DNA of 64,000 nucleotides from Hsuehochloa calcarea. Lineage: Eukaryota; Streptophyta; Magnoliopsida; Poales; Poaceae. Below the pieces are notes generated by a model, which worked only from the letters and a program-made list of their open reading frames with translations, searched no databases and was not told the origin of the DNA. Position numbers and translations under genes: made by a program. The stretch spans positions 24,053,223-24,117,222 of the forward strand of contig CM070609.1 in the NCBI GenBank assembly GCA_036346395.1, read 5' to 3'. Shown here in pieces: positions 11,375-23,558 of this stretch (position 1 is its first letter; each line of letters begins with the position of its first letter).

Positions 11375-14283
11375 GATCATTTCATACATCGCGGAACCTT
11401 CCGAACATGATATTACATCCACATGGTTAAATAGACCACGTCGGGTCGAGTTTACAAAAGTGGACCGACCAGGCCAAATAAGTTCATTACATAACTTAAA
11501 GAGACAGGCGCAGAAGCAAAAGGGGCAACACGACTCTCCGCAGGCAAGCGACTGCGGCACCTTGTGTACCACCGATATTATCCAAGGACTTGGGAATACT
11601 GGCCATACACATGTGCCAGCAGAGCCAACTAGACTGTGGCGAGCTCTAGCCTACGGAACTAACTACTCCTCGCCCTGGTCTTGACCGTCGAATCCTTGCT
11701 CCTCGTAGTAGGCGTAATCGTCCTGCTCAGCGGATTCTGGGGTTTGGGGGAAAGAGCGAGAGTGAGCACAACAACCGTGCTCGCGAGCCAACACAACAGA
11801 TGCAATAATATACATGTAAGGGTAAACAAGGATGGCTCGGGTTCTTTTATTTGTGCAAAGTAATCTTTATAAATATCATAATTACAAATTCCTATGACTT
11901 AGCATTTTAAACAAATTGCATTTCATTAGGAAAGATAATTACAATATTAAATAACAGTAGAGATTCCCTCCATCGGAGACTCTACAAATACTTACTTTAA
12001 TTGGAGCTACCTCCAAACATTAACCACACTGGATACGACGATCCAGGGAAAATACTCAAACCTCAGGCTAGATGAGCCGACCTGGGTTTTTTTATTCCAC
12101 CCACCAAGATTTTTGAAATAGAACTACCTCAAGTTAAGTTCCCATGACCGCCTATGACCGTAGGCGCGGCTGTTTAAACAGTTTTGACTCTGCGAGTTTG
12201 TACACTGTACCCACAAGAGACAATCATACTCGTTACCCCACATGATTCCGTAGTCATGTAGTTGAGCGATCGTCACAATAACCTTTCGAACTACCTTGCC
12301 CCTTCCGTCATCTCACCTATATGGGGTTACGCCCATACGTTGTGCGGGATGTTCACCTCAGCGACTGGAGTAGTTGAACACGGAGTCAACCTACCCCTCA
12401 GCGACTGACAAACTTCACCTTTCCTCGGTGTCCCTTTCAAGCCGGAACGCATCCTGCCACTTGCACATTCCCTCTCTCCCACCATGCGAGATGACATTCT
12501 GAGTTTGATAATTTTACTAAGCCAGGTTGCACTTTGCAGACTTGTGGTTGTACTTGTTTTACACGGGAGGTCATGACAAGATTAAGTTCTTAATCCATCC
12601 AGGCGGTTCATACCACATACCAACCACTCTCGTGCACGACGGCACCCACCACTCTTACCATCCGCCCAGATGTGGTATTAGCAAGTTTTAGAGTTTTGGA
12701 GAAGTGTAAAACAAATTAACTCAACTATTTCAGTCATTTATCCCAATGACTGCCCAACACAATCTTTATACTTAAAGGATGGTGATTGGGGTGATTAGCA
12801 CCCCAGTACTCAAGTAAGGCTAGCATGGCACTTGAGTACAGACTATAACTAGTAAGTTACCATATAATTACTAGGGTGATAAGGATCAGAGAATTCAATT
12901 ATCAAGGACAAGGTATAATAATTACTTAATAATCAAATTGGCATTTAGCTACTTTAGGACCATTTAACATACATTTGCATAAAAACTAAAGCATGCAGTT
13001 TGCTATTTTAAAAGAACATAATTTGCATAAAATGTAGATTCAACATGATCAAAGTGTTGACTCGCTTGGGTCAAAGGTTGAAGAATCTAGGTATCCTTGA
13101 GCGTGGTCGAAGTTGGGGTCACTGGCTTTTCAGACTTACTCGAGGCGGCCGACCAAAATAAAAGACAAGCAAACAAGGCAAATAAATACAACATTCATAA
13201 TAAATGAATTCAAATATAAATCAAACCAGTACCATAATATAGGTTTTAAAATTATAAATTTTTGGGCATAAGTTTCATAATTTTTGAAGTTATAATGAAA
13301 AAGATATGAAATTTTTAAACTTTAAAACGATTTTTCAATTAAATAGAAAATCAGAAAATTCTCGCGCCGACACGTGGCCTCCGGTCCACGCACGAGCGCG
13401 CGGGTCCGCGAAACAGTGACCGGTGGGCCCCATTTGTCACCAGACGGGCGATCATGCAAAGGGCCCACCCACAAGACTACAAGCGCATGGATAAGGTCGG
13501 GCGCGCGTTCTTTCGAACGCGTCGCCTCGTCTTCTCCGCTGCGCGGAGGAGACGAGGGGCCGGGGAGAAATGGGGAGAGGGAGAGAAAGAGAGAGGGGGG
13601 CGGGCGGGCGCGACACGACGGCGATGGCGGAGAGAGAGAGAGGGAGATGGCGGCGCTGGAGCGGGGACGAAATCGGCGGAGGCGGCCGTGAAGGTGGTGG
13701 CGACCGGAGACGGAGATGGAGGCGGTGGCGGCGAGGAAGCGGCGACCGAAGCTCGGAAGGAGGAGGCGAAGGGGTGGGGGAAGATGAAGAGGCGGGGGCG
13801 GAGAAGACGAAGGACGGGCGGCTTAAATAGCGGCGGGGGGAGAGATGAGCGGAGGAGGTGGCCTCGGGGGAAAGAGCCGGATGGCGGAGCTACAGGGGAT
13901 GGGCACGGCAGGGTATGGACGCGCGGGTGGCGGGACCGAGGGGCTCCGGGAGAGTGGCGTACTGCGCGAGGAGGAGGCGTGGTTCAGCGTGCGGGGCAAA
14001 GCCGGAAGCGGCGGCCGCGCTGGAGAGGGGAGAGAGAGAGAAGGGGCGCGCAGCGCAAGGGCGGCGACCGAGGAGCGGGCGACAAGGCCAAGGCGGAGCA
14101 CTGCGCGAGGTTGCGCGGCCGCAGGAGATGGGCGCTCGGTGGGGCGGCCGGGCCGAGCGGGGCCCCAAGTCCAGGTAAGAACCCTAAACCGAAGTTCCAA
14201 ATTTTGGAAATAGAGTAATTAGATCTTTGGAAGTTTTAAAATTGAAATCGGTTGTTCTTGATTTACAGAAAATGGATGTTACA
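11375..14283 (-). repeat. Large repeat with a TGTAACATCC terminus (LTR-like or non-autonomous retroelement)
   Basis: The right end reads GGATGTTACA, that is, a TGTAACATCC start on the minus strand. Reading leftward there is a donor-like GGTTCTTACCTGG, a very GC-rich purine-skewed block (13374-14200), and long AT-rich parts. A short exon-like frame (11663-about 11735) ends in an acidic tail, DDYAYYEEQGFDGQDQGEE-stop. The layout closely parallels 56510-58940, which also ends in an acidic tail, so both belong to one repeat class. The left boundary is not sharp. Open frames in the GC block are low complexity and are not called as genes. Confidence 0.45.
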
Positions 14284-15980
14284 GCCGGCACACCAGAGTG
14301 TTGGATCACATCTCCTGGATACTTGAAAAGTTTCTCACCTGCCTTTATCCCGGGTAACAGTTGCTCCTCACTTGTCAGTGTCGTTTGTTCGTTTACGCCG
14401 TCTGAATGATAAACGGGAGTCCAGATTCAGTTTCAGTCGAGTCGTGAGCAAGCAGCAACGGTGCGTGTAAAGCGTGGCGACCAAATCACATGCACTGCAT
14501 TTCAGCCGGAGACAGAAGGGCGGAAGCCAGTTGAGTTCGGGGGCGGTGGACTTGGCTGAGACGTCAGCAAGATAGGTTCCGCGACCGCTTGACAAGGAGA
14601 GGTGCAGAAGAGAACACGAACCTTTCCTCTTCGTGCACTTCGCAGTACAGGTTCTGGTTCTGGTTCTGGTTCTGGTCGTGTTGCCTAAAACGATGGTGGT
14701 ACTCGCCACGCGAGTGATGGCTGATGAGTCCACGCCAGGGAACTTTATTTCGTTTTTTTTAAATGGTGGGGCCGAAATCACCGGAATTTCAGAATTTTGA
14801 TTCAAAATTTTGGAGGGTTTTCAAACTGGACAAAATCTGGACTTGAAATTTTATCGAATTTTGACCAAAATCAAATTTAGAATGCAATTTGGCCTAATTC
14901 AAATATTTCCAAATTTTTGGAACGAATTATAAAAAAATTCAGAGACCCAGATCCACATATACCTGTTAGCTGCCACGGAGAACAGGATATGTTCTCCGTC
15001 TCTCTCTCTATGTTGGGTACATGCATGAGCTTCACCTGACTGCCTAGGGAGGCTAATAGATTGAGGGCCCGTTTGAAACGCCGGATTTACCAAATTTGTG
15101 AAATATCTATAATATTTTTTGTTTGGTATTCTTGCATCCAAACTGGCATTGTTTGGCATTGCAAAATGGTTGGAATTGAAATAGCGTGCAGTTGCAATTC
15201 AGTCCGTTAATATCCTCTAAATTTTGTGTTTTTTTTTTCACTTCCAAGGGAGAGCACGGAAGCACTCTCACGCATATTTACGTTTTGATTGGCATTTCCC
15301 ACCAGCAAAAGATAAGTGTAAAAGGATTCAAACTTAATCTTCCAAAATTGAAAAATTGAAGTCTTGTCATATTCTAACTACAAAACAATTACACCAAACT
15401 TTAACTTTTTTTCCCTTCCCCATGGAACTGTTAGTTGCATCGGAGATGTTCGCTCTCTCTCTCTCTCTCTAGTTTGGTACTGGTACATGAGCTTTGGACA
15501 TGATTCAGCTTCACCCGAGGATGCTTGGGAAGGAATGCCACTTATATATATATATATATATCATAAGAGCTTTAGGCCTGTTTGGAATATAGAAATTTGC
15601 ATTAACTTTCAGGAAATAGTGCATATCGTATAGAATTATGAAAAATCCACGTTCCAAATTCCAGGAGAACCCTTATCACGTTTTTGGTTTTTCTTGGCAC
15701 AATTTCTGTCCTGATTAGCAATATTTCCTACCAGCAAAAGATGAGAATTAATAATTAAAAAAACTTGATCTCAAGGTTAGAAAGAAGTCATGTAATATTC
15801 TTGCTACAAAACCATGACTTCCTACTTTAACATTCTTCTTCCCCAAAACATGACATTAGAACTCTCCTGCTGGAAAAAAAGTTGCCCATTCACCAACCAT
15901 GCACTCATGCCAAGAGGCATATTTTCCATACCAAGAGAAAGGCATGGTCCCAAAGAAAGGGCCCTTTCCTACCTAATTTG
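14284..15980. other. No gene recognised; simple repeats
   Basis: Contains a hexanucleotide run (GGTTCT, about 14648-14673), a CT run near 15452-15470 and a TA run near 15542-15561. The stretches GGGCCCGTTTG (15064) and GGCCTGTTTGGAAT (15575) look like MITE termini, but no complete inverted pair could be assembled. Confidence 0.45.
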
Positions 15981-15998
15981 TTGAAACTTGTCGCAGAA

Positions 15999-16078
15999 TC
16001 AGAAAAGTTTTTTTTGCATTTGGACAAAAACATATCAGAAAAGTTCTTTTTGCATTTGGACAAAAACATATCTGAAAA
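15999..16078. repeat. Tandem repeat, 36-bp unit, about 2.2 copies
   Basis: TCAGAAAAGTT...TTTGGACAAAAACATA is repeated at 15999 and 16035, with a partial third copy at 16071. The differences are a C inside a T run and the start of the third unit. Confidence 0.85.
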
Positions 16079-16619
16079 TGACCTCCACACTCACCAGCAG
16101 TGCCCTAACTTCATATGGCCATATCCAAATAATTGCATTAACGCTGGACACAATACATATGTTTGCATCAATGTAAACAAACACTTTCGTTGCAGATCAT
16201 GAAAAATTCACGGTAGCAGTGTCGACAGGATAATTTTTTCTACAGTCAATTTTTGCCACCTTTATCTTAAGCAGTATGCTCATAAACAAGAAGCATTGCG
16301 CATGCACTATTTGACAGAGCCTTTTACTGGTGATGCTGAGCACACCGTTCATTTATTTTTCTGCTCCTAAGACATCAAAGAGTGATGCTTCCAAAGTAGT
16401 AGTACTACTACTTGTTATATTGTAGTATTTCTATATACTTCTAAAGGGGTGCTTTATATTTTCTTTAACCCTGTGCTCGACTATTATGATAATTATGGAA
16501 AAAATGCAGGATTCATCCCTAAGCTTTCACAAAAAAATCACATTTGATCCCTGATTTATTTTTCTATGCTGATTTTGGCTACGAACCCTCTATTTTGTTA
16601 ATTTTGGTCCTTGAAATAC

Positions 16620-16765
16620 TTTATTTTTTTAAAAAAATCAAGGTGTTTTCACCATTTCGTGGCTAGGATCGAACCTAAAACATCTTGTTCGTGTACCCTA
16701 CACTTCGTTACCCGGAGCTCGTCTAGTCACGTATCCTGAACAACTTGGTACGGGTTTTAAATAAA
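16620..16765 (-). other. tRNA-like (pol III B-box-like) segment
   Basis: The minus strand contains GGTTCGATCC, a perfect match to the tRNA B-box pattern GGTTCGANNC. It is preceded about 60 bases upstream by an imperfect A-box-like region. No cloverleaf with a proper anticodon arm can be drawn, so this is not a tRNA gene. It could be a tRNA-derived SINE fragment or coincidence. Confidence 0.2.
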
Positions 16766-17125
16766 TATAATATAAGTTATTAACCTAGAAAACTAATATC
16801 CATAAGTTAAGTATTCTACAAATGAAAATGTTACACAAAATTTGCATCTAATCAACAAGTCATGTATAATCTTATCATAAACCACAAACACAAATAATTT
16901 AATTATTCACAGAAATTTTTTCAAATAACTTATGCGTATATGCACATACCTATTCACGTTGCAAAATTAACTTTTACTATACATTTCTCCACACCGTTAC
17001 TACTAAATTCATGTAGAAACCAATAAGTACTTACAAGTCATCGATGTTATCCTTCATTTTTCATGTGTTTTGTAACCTCCTCTTCCCGTTTTTTGCACCC
17101 ATCTAAATCATAACTCCACTTCTAA

Positions 17126-17395
17126 GGGTATCTTTAATAGTATATTTATTATCGTCTTTTAGCTATGTTACGCCAACAAAATCCTACATGGAGGAGGGCA
17201 GGGAGGAGAGAGAGCACGTATTATCTCTTCTTGAAGAGACTGTCGTGTACATGAAACAAAACAAGATAATACGAAATAAAATAAGATACATTAGTCTACT
17301 CTAGTTGACATCTGGATCCATTTCAAAGAAAAATTATAAAATATAAATATTAGAGAGTGTACTAGAGACTACATATGGAGATGTTGTCTTTAAAA
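17126..17395. mobile_element. Possible MITE
   Basis: The left end GGTATCTTTAATAGTATATTT and the inverse of the right end (ACATCTCCATATGTAGTCTCT) align imperfectly. They surround an AT-rich interior that begins with a GC-richer gagagaga tract. The pattern is like the many 'CATCTCCAATAGT' MITEs of grasses. No target duplication could be confirmed. Confidence 0.3.
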
Positions 17396-17426
17396 ACGAT
17401 GTAGTATATGTTAGAGATAAAGTTAC

Positions 17427-17460
17427 TCTCTACTAGTGACCTGTGCGCGCGCCGCGCTTT
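17427..17460 (+). mobile_element. Possible Helitron 5' terminus
   Basis: TCTCTACTAGTGACC is followed by a GC-only palindrome-rich stretch (GTGCGCGCGCCGCGC). Plant Helitron left ends usually begin TCTCTACTA. The preceding base is C rather than the usual A, and no 3' hairpin with CTRR was found downstream, so the call is weak. Confidence 0.3.
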
Positions 17461-18966
17461 TTGCAAAGCAGGCTAAACAGCCTGTTACGGGGGAAATGAT
17501 TATTTAGAATCAGTTAATCTGTACAGTTTGTTTGTTAACTGCATGTTAGCGTGAACATATAAAATTAGCACTACGATAGGTGCAACATTTAATACTGCTC
17601 AAAAAAATAAAGATTAACTGAAACTTAGGCAATAACAGCCATCAGTGGGCGTTTTGTTTTTTGCAGTTGCAAAAGTCTGCGTACTAAGGAGAGTGCGTAA
17701 AAAATATAGCGATCTGTTTGCAAGGTATTACAATGTGTCTGAGAATATGGTACAGCTTATAGATTGGGTACATAGGTACCGACTAAGTACAAAATATGCT
17801 TGAACTTTATCGTAACAGTTTGTCAATCCGGGCTTACAAACCGAGCGTAGATAGTATTTGTAGGGACCGAACTGATGATGGCATTAATCCTAAGACAACT
17901 GCAAATATGAGACAGCAGAATACTATTGTTGTACTAAAAGATGGAAGACACTTGATATATACCTTACATTATACATGGTTATAGCTAAAACGATCTTTGA
18001 TTCATATCAAAGATTCTTGCAGTTGTAGATAAAATATGGAACAAAAAAACAAATAGATGAAGCAATACTATAGATCTTTGTACGAAGCAGAGTTGACGAA
18101 TCTGATACATGCAGCACGAGAATTGTATGAACGTATATTTGTATAGTAGTTATGAGACAAACAACTGGAAGATGTAATAATATATGTGCATGCATCTGAA
18201 GCATAGAAGTGTTCTACACCTAGGGTGGACTAAAAATAAGCTAACTAATGAGATGAAAGTATAGGTAGAACAATCTATAGGAATCTAGAGTTTAGTGGCA
18301 ACAAAGAGGCACAATAAGATAGTATGGAGTAAGTAACGAACTGTGATATATATTGTAGTAAGTTATGAACCGTGATATATATCAGCAAGCAATAGGAGGG
18401 CGAGTATTAAACATAACCATCTGCAGGACGCTAATCTTGCCTACTTACATCTTTTGTTTTTTTTCCCCAGGGGGATTGAGCAGTGTATCACTGGTGTCAG
18501 AGGAAACATGTTCTTCGATGTAGGAATGTGTGCTGATTATTTTTTTATTATTTTGGGGATTATAAGTGGGCTACAATCTGTAAGAATATGTATCAGAGGA
18601 AGATTGTAACGTTTTGGACCTGAGCCGAAGACGATGATGCATCAAAATAGTACTTAGCCAATGGATTATATTCTCAGGCAAGAGCTGAATATATTCTGAA
18701 TAAGCTAACAACGGCCGATGCATCAAATAGTACCTGTGAACATTAACATCAAATGGAATATATTCTCAATGCATCAAATAATCTTGAGTGAACATAGAAA
18801 GTGTCAATTGAGAACAATGGAACCTGGCCAACAAATTCTTTGGTTACCTTTTAGCTACTTAAAGAACATCAACATAAGCTAGCAACAACCTGTATTCTCA
18901 GGCATCTGAAAAAGCTTACAAAAAAAGCGAATAGAAGGGTAATTCCAATTGAACAATATAGTAGAG
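17461..18966. other. No gene recognised
   Basis: AT-rich, with short open frames only. Phrases such as CATCAAATAGTACCT and CATCAAATGGAATATATTCTCA near 18650-18790 recur loosely, suggesting decayed repeats. Confidence 0.4.
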
Positions 18967-20487
18967 TGTTGGACCGAAAAGGCGACTAGGGAGGTGAATA
19001 GGAGCACGCTCACTTTTTCAACCAAGATCAGATTTAATCCAAATCTCACTCCAATAGCTATAGAAGCTATGAAGATCAATATACCAGTACAGCGGAAGAC
19101 TAGTATTGAATCCAATATAAACCCCGAAGCAAAACAACTGAAATCAACACGGGCTAAAATTCTAAGTGTTGGGCGGTCTGACCTCTGTGTTAGGGGCGGT
19201 CGGACCGGTCACCAGGGGCGGTCTGACCTCCAGTCTGATGAACAGTAAAAATAGCCTAAAAAATGAAGTTGTAAATAGATGTAACTTTTGATCTACAACT
19301 CCAAACTTGATGAAACTTGGTACACACCTTCTCTAGGATGTCAGGAATCTATTCCAATCGAAGATCGTGAAGATCCTTGGAAAAGTTCAGACCTTTTTCA
19401 GTTTGAGAGGTGGATGGTTCAAAACCGAGTCAAAACAAAAACTAGATCCAAAAACTTGCTCGTGGGTGATTGATGATCAAGATGATCCTAGATGTGTTCC
19501 CACACGTCACAGCAAGCTATATCATATAAAGAAATCAATCAAAAACATGTGAATCAAAGAAAGACTCAAAATCACAAAATAGAGAGAAGAAAGGCAAAGA
19601 GACACATCTTTAATCAAACTTTCTTTGGATTGATTTGATAGGGTTTGGGTTTACAGCCACTCCATCAATGGAGGACAAAGCTCAATCCAAGAGCACGAAA
19701 TCAAATCAAAACTCTCTAGAACCCTAACCTCCACTAATCCTCTCCCTAAGCCAAACTAGGGTTTCAACAATAATAAAAGGGTTGAAGGAAGTGCAGCCAC
19801 CTCCTCCTCTATTTATAGTGGAGACTTAGACCTTCTAGAAGTTTAACTTAAATGGGCTCCCGTTAAGGCCCAACACAAACGGGTCACACACGCACGCATT
19901 TTAAAGCGTCGTCTTCAACACCTCTTGACCTAAATCGCTTCTCTTTGCGTCATCTTGCGCCGCGGGTTGGCAAAAGGTCACCAAGGTGGTATTTGGTAAG
20001 ATTACCAAAATACCCCTTCTCGGTCCTTCTCCGAAGACCGAGTCCATCTGCGCGAAGCACTTCGCCTGCTCCGCCACGTGTAGGTTGATCAACGGCTCTC
20101 TCCATGTCGACAAGTCTCTCCCATCCGGCTCCCACTGAAACCACCATGGCACTTGCACCGACTCCCGCGCCGCTTGATCAAACCAGTCGCACCGAACTGT
20201 CCGTTCGGTCATCCTTGTCCATTCTGCACCATACTTGATTTCATTGACCTCACCCGACATCGTCGATCGTTCTGGACCTCAGCTCTCTAAGCCTCGTCCC
20301 GATCATCCTCGCCGTTGACCGTCGTTGACCACCAAGCAACCTGCACAACAATAGACAAGCAAATCGAATCTGGGAACAAGTTCTTCACAACTTGACCCAC
20401 GTTAGTCAAAACATGCATCATGAACACATATGCACTGAAACTCATGACTTTGACCTAACCAACGAACAACGCCGCTGGGATGTTACA
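18967..20487 (-). repeat. LTR-like block (TGTTGGACC...GGGATGTTACA)
   Basis: The block starts TG and ends CA on the plus strand (TGTTGGACC to GATGTTACA). Read on the minus strand its far end is CCTATTCACCTCCCTAGTCG, the same 'cctattcacct-cc-ctagtcg' signature that ends the LTR at 23559-25326. It contains repeated GGCGGTCTGACC motifs and an inverted TATA-like CTATTTATAG near 19810. No primer site lies next to it and the flanking five bases do not match, so it is probably an old solo LTR. Confidence 0.5.
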
Positions 20488-21872
20488 GTCATGGTCATGT
20501 TACAGTCTCATATATGATAGCAAGATGCACATGAACAAACTTTAAACCATCATAAACATGTATTCGCAGCAACATCATACATGAAAAAAATCTACTCATA
20601 CTTCTAGTATTCATGATCATTGACATTCATAACATTCTAGTATCCATGAATAGCGCATATCTTCATAATACTAGCAAATATGAATAATCACTCAAGAATA
20701 ATCTACCACTAATTGTACTTACCTCAACCGTGCGAAGATGGAAGATGCGAAGAGGGCGCTGCCCCCGGAACCAATCCCCCACCTGAATTCATTTAGCAAG
20801 CACTCTAAGATAGCAATTCTGGACAAAGCAAAACTAGAAGCAAATACGAACTCGCTATAATCTCTAGCGCAATCCCAACTCCAAAATCCTAAATATCGAT
20901 ATGTCCGCTCGACAGATAGTCATAATCTGAAATTTATAACTTTTTTACCAGATATCCAAATGAGGCGTTCTTGGAATTTATGAAAATCTTATCAAATTCC
21001 CCACCTAAACCTAGTTGATGAGCCTTCCAGATTCGGTCATCTTCTACCCTTACCAAACTGATTAACAGAACGGATAATTCTCGTCAGGGTTTCTGGACAG
21101 TGGCACTAAATCCAACATAACTTTTAGTACAGACATCCAAAAAAATGTGATATTTATCTCTTTGGAAAGCTTATGAAAATACCTACAACTTTTGTCTTGG
21201 TTCAATCCCCTAAAAAATAATTATCTATTTCCTATTAGCAAATTGTTATGATCTATCAGAATCCCGACAGAAACCTAGAACAGCAACAATGCAAAATTCA
21301 TAACTCGAGATCCCCAACTCCAAATTGAGTGATCCAGGACTCTATGGAGATCTGGCGATGATACCTACAACTCTCTAGGAGATGTACTAGTCAAAATCCT
21401 CTGTTACCTACCCTGAAACAGAGATCTCTACAGACTGTCAGAATCAATCTACTACCGATATCGCCTAATCACGAAATTTATACATCAATCTAACGGGATT
21501 AGGAGGGTTACCCTTTGAGATTTGCTAGCCCACTGAGTTCCCAGTGAGGAGCTCCTCCCCTCCTCCTTCTCCTCTCTTCCTTTTCCTCTCTTCTTCTTCC
21601 TTCCTCTCCCCCCTTTCTCCTCTTGGCATAGCAGTAGGGGGAATTGCTACAGTAACCCCATGTGCTATAGTGCGGTGCCACTAGAGTACCAGGGCGGTGG
21701 TACTATAGAAGGTGCTAGGGTTTGTCCCCCCCTCCCTCTTAGGTTGGGCTCCCCCACTTGGGCTTTGGGCCGGCGGCCTACTACTCTCCTGAACTCCCTA
21801 AATTCTGAAATTTCACTCTTAAATACCTCTTCTAATACTTCAATTATTTATTTAATTAAATGGGATATTACA
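20488..21872 (-). repeat. Repeat with a TGTAATATCCC terminus
   Basis: The right end reads GGGATATTACA, a TGTAATATCCC start on the minus strand, and abuts the block ending at 20487. Just inside lies a C/T-rich tract (21540-21620) and a stretch with text like AATTCTGAAATTTCA, matching the design of the blocks at 11375-14283 and 56510-58940. No coding sequence is visible. Confidence 0.4.
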
Positions 21873-22061
21873 TGAATAAATGGAAGAGGCCGAAGAGCCT
21901 AATGTGGATTTAACTCAAATTTCAAGTGATGACTATGCAATTCTCCGTCATGCAAATCAGTTTAAAAAACCTGCCAAATAACATACTCAAGGTTTCACAC
22001 CAGATTCTAGCAACAGGTCTATGCTCAACTTTACAGTCATCACCGTAAATTTGCTGATCAT

Positions 22062-23130
22062 AGATATATAGATTGGGCACACTTGGAGAAGATTGACCGC
22101 TTTCTTTGTCGAGCTTCTTGTCTATTCCAACGAGCTGGTCTGGAAGAGATAGTTGGATTGAAGTGTGACTTCAATGAGGATCTGATTCGACAGTTTTATG
22201 CTACTGTATATGTCTCTCCAGAGTTTGATCTTTTGATTTGGATGTCAGGCACTCAAAGGCTACAAGCATCCAAAGCCGACTTTGAGCAAGCACTTGGACA
22301 TACTCTGGATCACATCCAAAGATCTATGACAGAAGAGCACTTAGAATTCAAGCAGACGTCAGTTCTATTATGAGAACGTAAATTTTGTGCCCGAGAAAAT
22401 TGGAGGTCTTCTCCCTTTACCTAGCTTGATCAATTACATTATAAATCATACTTACTTTCCCAAGAGTGAAAATTTTAATGCCATTCGAGGACATGCATGG
22501 AACATCATAGATAATGTCATGAATGGAAGAAAGTTTGATGTTGCTGATCTTATCATAAGAGAGATTGGTTCTTCCAAAAGTTTAATGTTGTTGATCTTAT
22601 CATAAGAGAGATTGGTTCTTCCAAGAATGATAGGATTAAGAGAATCTATTTTGCTCCCTATATCATGGCTCTCATCATGACAAAGATTCAGTTTCGAGGA
22701 GGACGTCCACGAGTTCATAAGCCATATAAGCCAAGAGATGGGGGTCTAGTTCTTACCGTTATGCCCTCTCAAGCTCAAGATAATGCTCTGGTTGAAGAAG
22801 AAGTCACCCTATCTCATATATACTCAGTTATTTTGGAGATTCAAAGAGATCAGAGAACTTTTTAGACTGAGACCAACAATAGGCTGGCTGCTTTGACTGA
22901 AATCGTGAGTGCTCTAGACGAGGCAGCTCAAGCATCTTCTTCAGCAGCACATTCTTCGCATGTTCGCCATGGACGTCGCCGCCGTCATGATCCGCCTTCT
23001 CACGCTCCACCTCAAGAATGACTCTTTTTTGTCTTTGATGCCAAAGGGAGAGAACTTAGAGAAGAAGATTGAAAGATTGAGGGGGGAAGAAGAATCAAGA
23101 TTTATCTTATCTATCTTATTTTGTGCTATA
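22062..23130 (+). pseudogene. Retroelement gag/env-like protein remnant
   Basis: Pieces of one protein appear in successive frames. The first is LEEIVGLKCDFNEDLIRQF and LLIWMSGTQRLQASKADF (22083-22370). The second is LLPLPSLINYIINHTYF and NAIRGHAWNIIDNVM (22387-22600). The third is FAPYIMALIMTKIQFRG (22650-22710), followed by a Glu/Ala-rich coiled segment and a tail reading FDAKGRELREED. The type resembles the anonymous large ORFs near the 3' end of plant copia (Sirevirus-like) elements. A polypurine tract and LTR follow at 23546-23559. A 47-bp tandem duplication (22531-22624) and several stops break it. Role unknown; no Pfam domain is claimed. Confidence 0.5.
22531..22624 (+). repeat. Tandem duplication, 47 bp x 2
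   Basis: AAGTTTGATGTTGCTGATCT... at 22531 is repeated as AAGTTTAATGTTGTTGATCT... at 22578, with very few differences. The period is not a multiple of three, so it shifts the reading frame of the retroelement ORF. Confidence 0.9.
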
Positions 23131-23545
23131 TATGAATTGACTTGGATGTGTTAATGTAATGACTTTATTTTGCTTAAAGTACTTGGAACATGTGTGCTTG
23201 TATGATATGTTTTTATTTTCCTTGGTTATGAAATTCAAGCACCTTTTATCATGACTATTTATTTTGTGTTTGAATATATCTCATGTTCCTCGTGGTTCAA
23301 CAAATAGAGGAAACTCTGCCAAAATTTTAAAATTCTCAAATGTGCGTAGCAATCACTTCTTGAATCTACATGCACATATTTAGGGGATTTTTATTTATTA
23401 GTTGATTGACTTTGAATGCAATTATATCTTCATCTCCTTGAACTATCTTTCAAGAATTAATTGCAAATCAAATGTCAAAACAAAAATATACAACTTAGTG
23501 TATATTCAAAATCTTTCATGTTTATTGGGTTGTCATCAATTACCA

Positions 23546-23558
23546 AAAAGGGGAAAAT
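23546..23558 (+). other. Polypurine tract
   Basis: AAAAAGGGGAAAA lies directly before the TGAAAGTATCTAGGCCCC start of the LTR. This is the expected site of plus-strand priming for a plus-strand retroelement ending in this LTR. Confidence 0.75.

Noticed and set aside
13374..14218. Several long overlapping open frames in both strands
   Set aside because: They result from high GC and lack of stops. The translations are Arg/Gly/Ala-rich without motifs.
18967..20487. Complete retroelement between the two TGT/ACA ends
   Set aside because: No primer site, polypurine tract or coding motif inside; it fits a solo LTR better.
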